The notes under the pieces were generated by a model. That model saw only the letters and a list, made by a program, of their open reading frames with translations, had not been told where the DNA came from and searched no databases. Shown piece by piece: positions 33,870 through 33,910 of a stretch of 33,910 nucleotides of DNA. The number at the start of each line of letters is the position of its first letter. Within the stretch, counting starts at the first letter, position 1. Location of the stretch: positions 1 through 33,910 of the forward strand of contig JAFZGJ010000149.1 in assembly GCA_017555455.1 (NCBI GenBank). The letters are read 5' to 3'. A program made the position numbers and the translations under genes. This DNA is from Lachnospiraceae bacterium (GTDB taxonomy: Bacteria > Bacillota > Clostridia > Lachnospirales > Lachnospiraceae).

Positions 33870-33910
33870 TATGGCAATATTTGTGTTTTTTATATACCGA
33901 CCACTTAAAA

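Noticed and set aside
1-33910. CRISPR array, tRNA or rRNA genes
   Set aside because: No regularly spaced repeats, no cloverleaf-like segments and no rRNA-like sequence were noticed by eye in the intergenic DNA.

Overview
The window looks like chromosomal DNA of a low-GC Gram-positive anaerobe of the class Clostridia, most likely a Lachnospiraceae-type gut bacterium. This is inferred from the AT-rich sequence, strong AGGAGG-type ribosome sites, an IS110-family relic of the type common in that group, and surface-glycan genes without Gram-negative companions. No rRNA, tRNA or CRISPR array was found.

Layout. (a) 3-815, plus strand: the 3' part of a GT4 glycosyltransferase whose start lies outside the window. 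It ends at a hairpin shared with the convergent gene thyX. (b) 886-5323, minus strand: a tight four-gene operon. In order of transcription it encodes a STAS-like/GHKL ATPase protein, a STAS-like/orotate-PRTase-like protein, a metallophosphoesterase fused to an orotate-PRTase-like domain, and the flavin-dependent thymidylate synthase ThyX. I do not recognise the first three genes as any named system, and they are the best candidate here for something undescribed. (c) 5687-6787, plus strand: a decayed AAA ATPase of the DUF4143 type. (d) 6916-8880: rmlB-rmlA, visibly richer in G+C than the neighbours. (e) 8992-14042: HAD phosphatase, a membrane-domain/kinase fusion, a nucleotidyltransferase, a sugar epimerase and a GT2, all overlapping or nearly touching. 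They look like an activation-and-transfer pathway for a phosphorylated substituent or sugar. (f) 14274-17417: a 1047-residue multi-spanning membrane protein, probably GT-C-like. (g) 17440-19437: a graveyard holding an IS110-family relic, a 5'-truncated second rmlB and a frameshifted YfhO-like gene, with the last two fused at a sharp junction. (h) 19512-33783: a long minus-strand glycan operon starting from a good sigma-A promoter at 33841-33869. It holds five GT2 enzymes, a GT8-like transferase, a DUF2304 protein, a sugar aminotransferase, the Wzm/Wzt ABC exporter, WbqC, a polysaccharide pyruvyl transferase, a GNAT enzyme, a radical SAM enzyme and a methyltransferase.

How the parts work together. 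RmlA and RmlB make dTDP-4-keto-6-deoxyglucose. The DegT-type aminotransferase plausibly converts such a keto sugar to an amino sugar, and the GNAT and/or WbqC proteins could acylate it. The GT2 enzymes assemble the chain on a lipid carrier. Wzt (with its C-terminal glycan-binding domain) and Wzm export the finished polymer, which fits the absence of a recognisable Wzx/Wzy pair. The relics show that this locus has been rebuilt by recombination and transposition, as is usual for surface-glycan islands. Product names come from motif recognition by eye, and no database search was possible.
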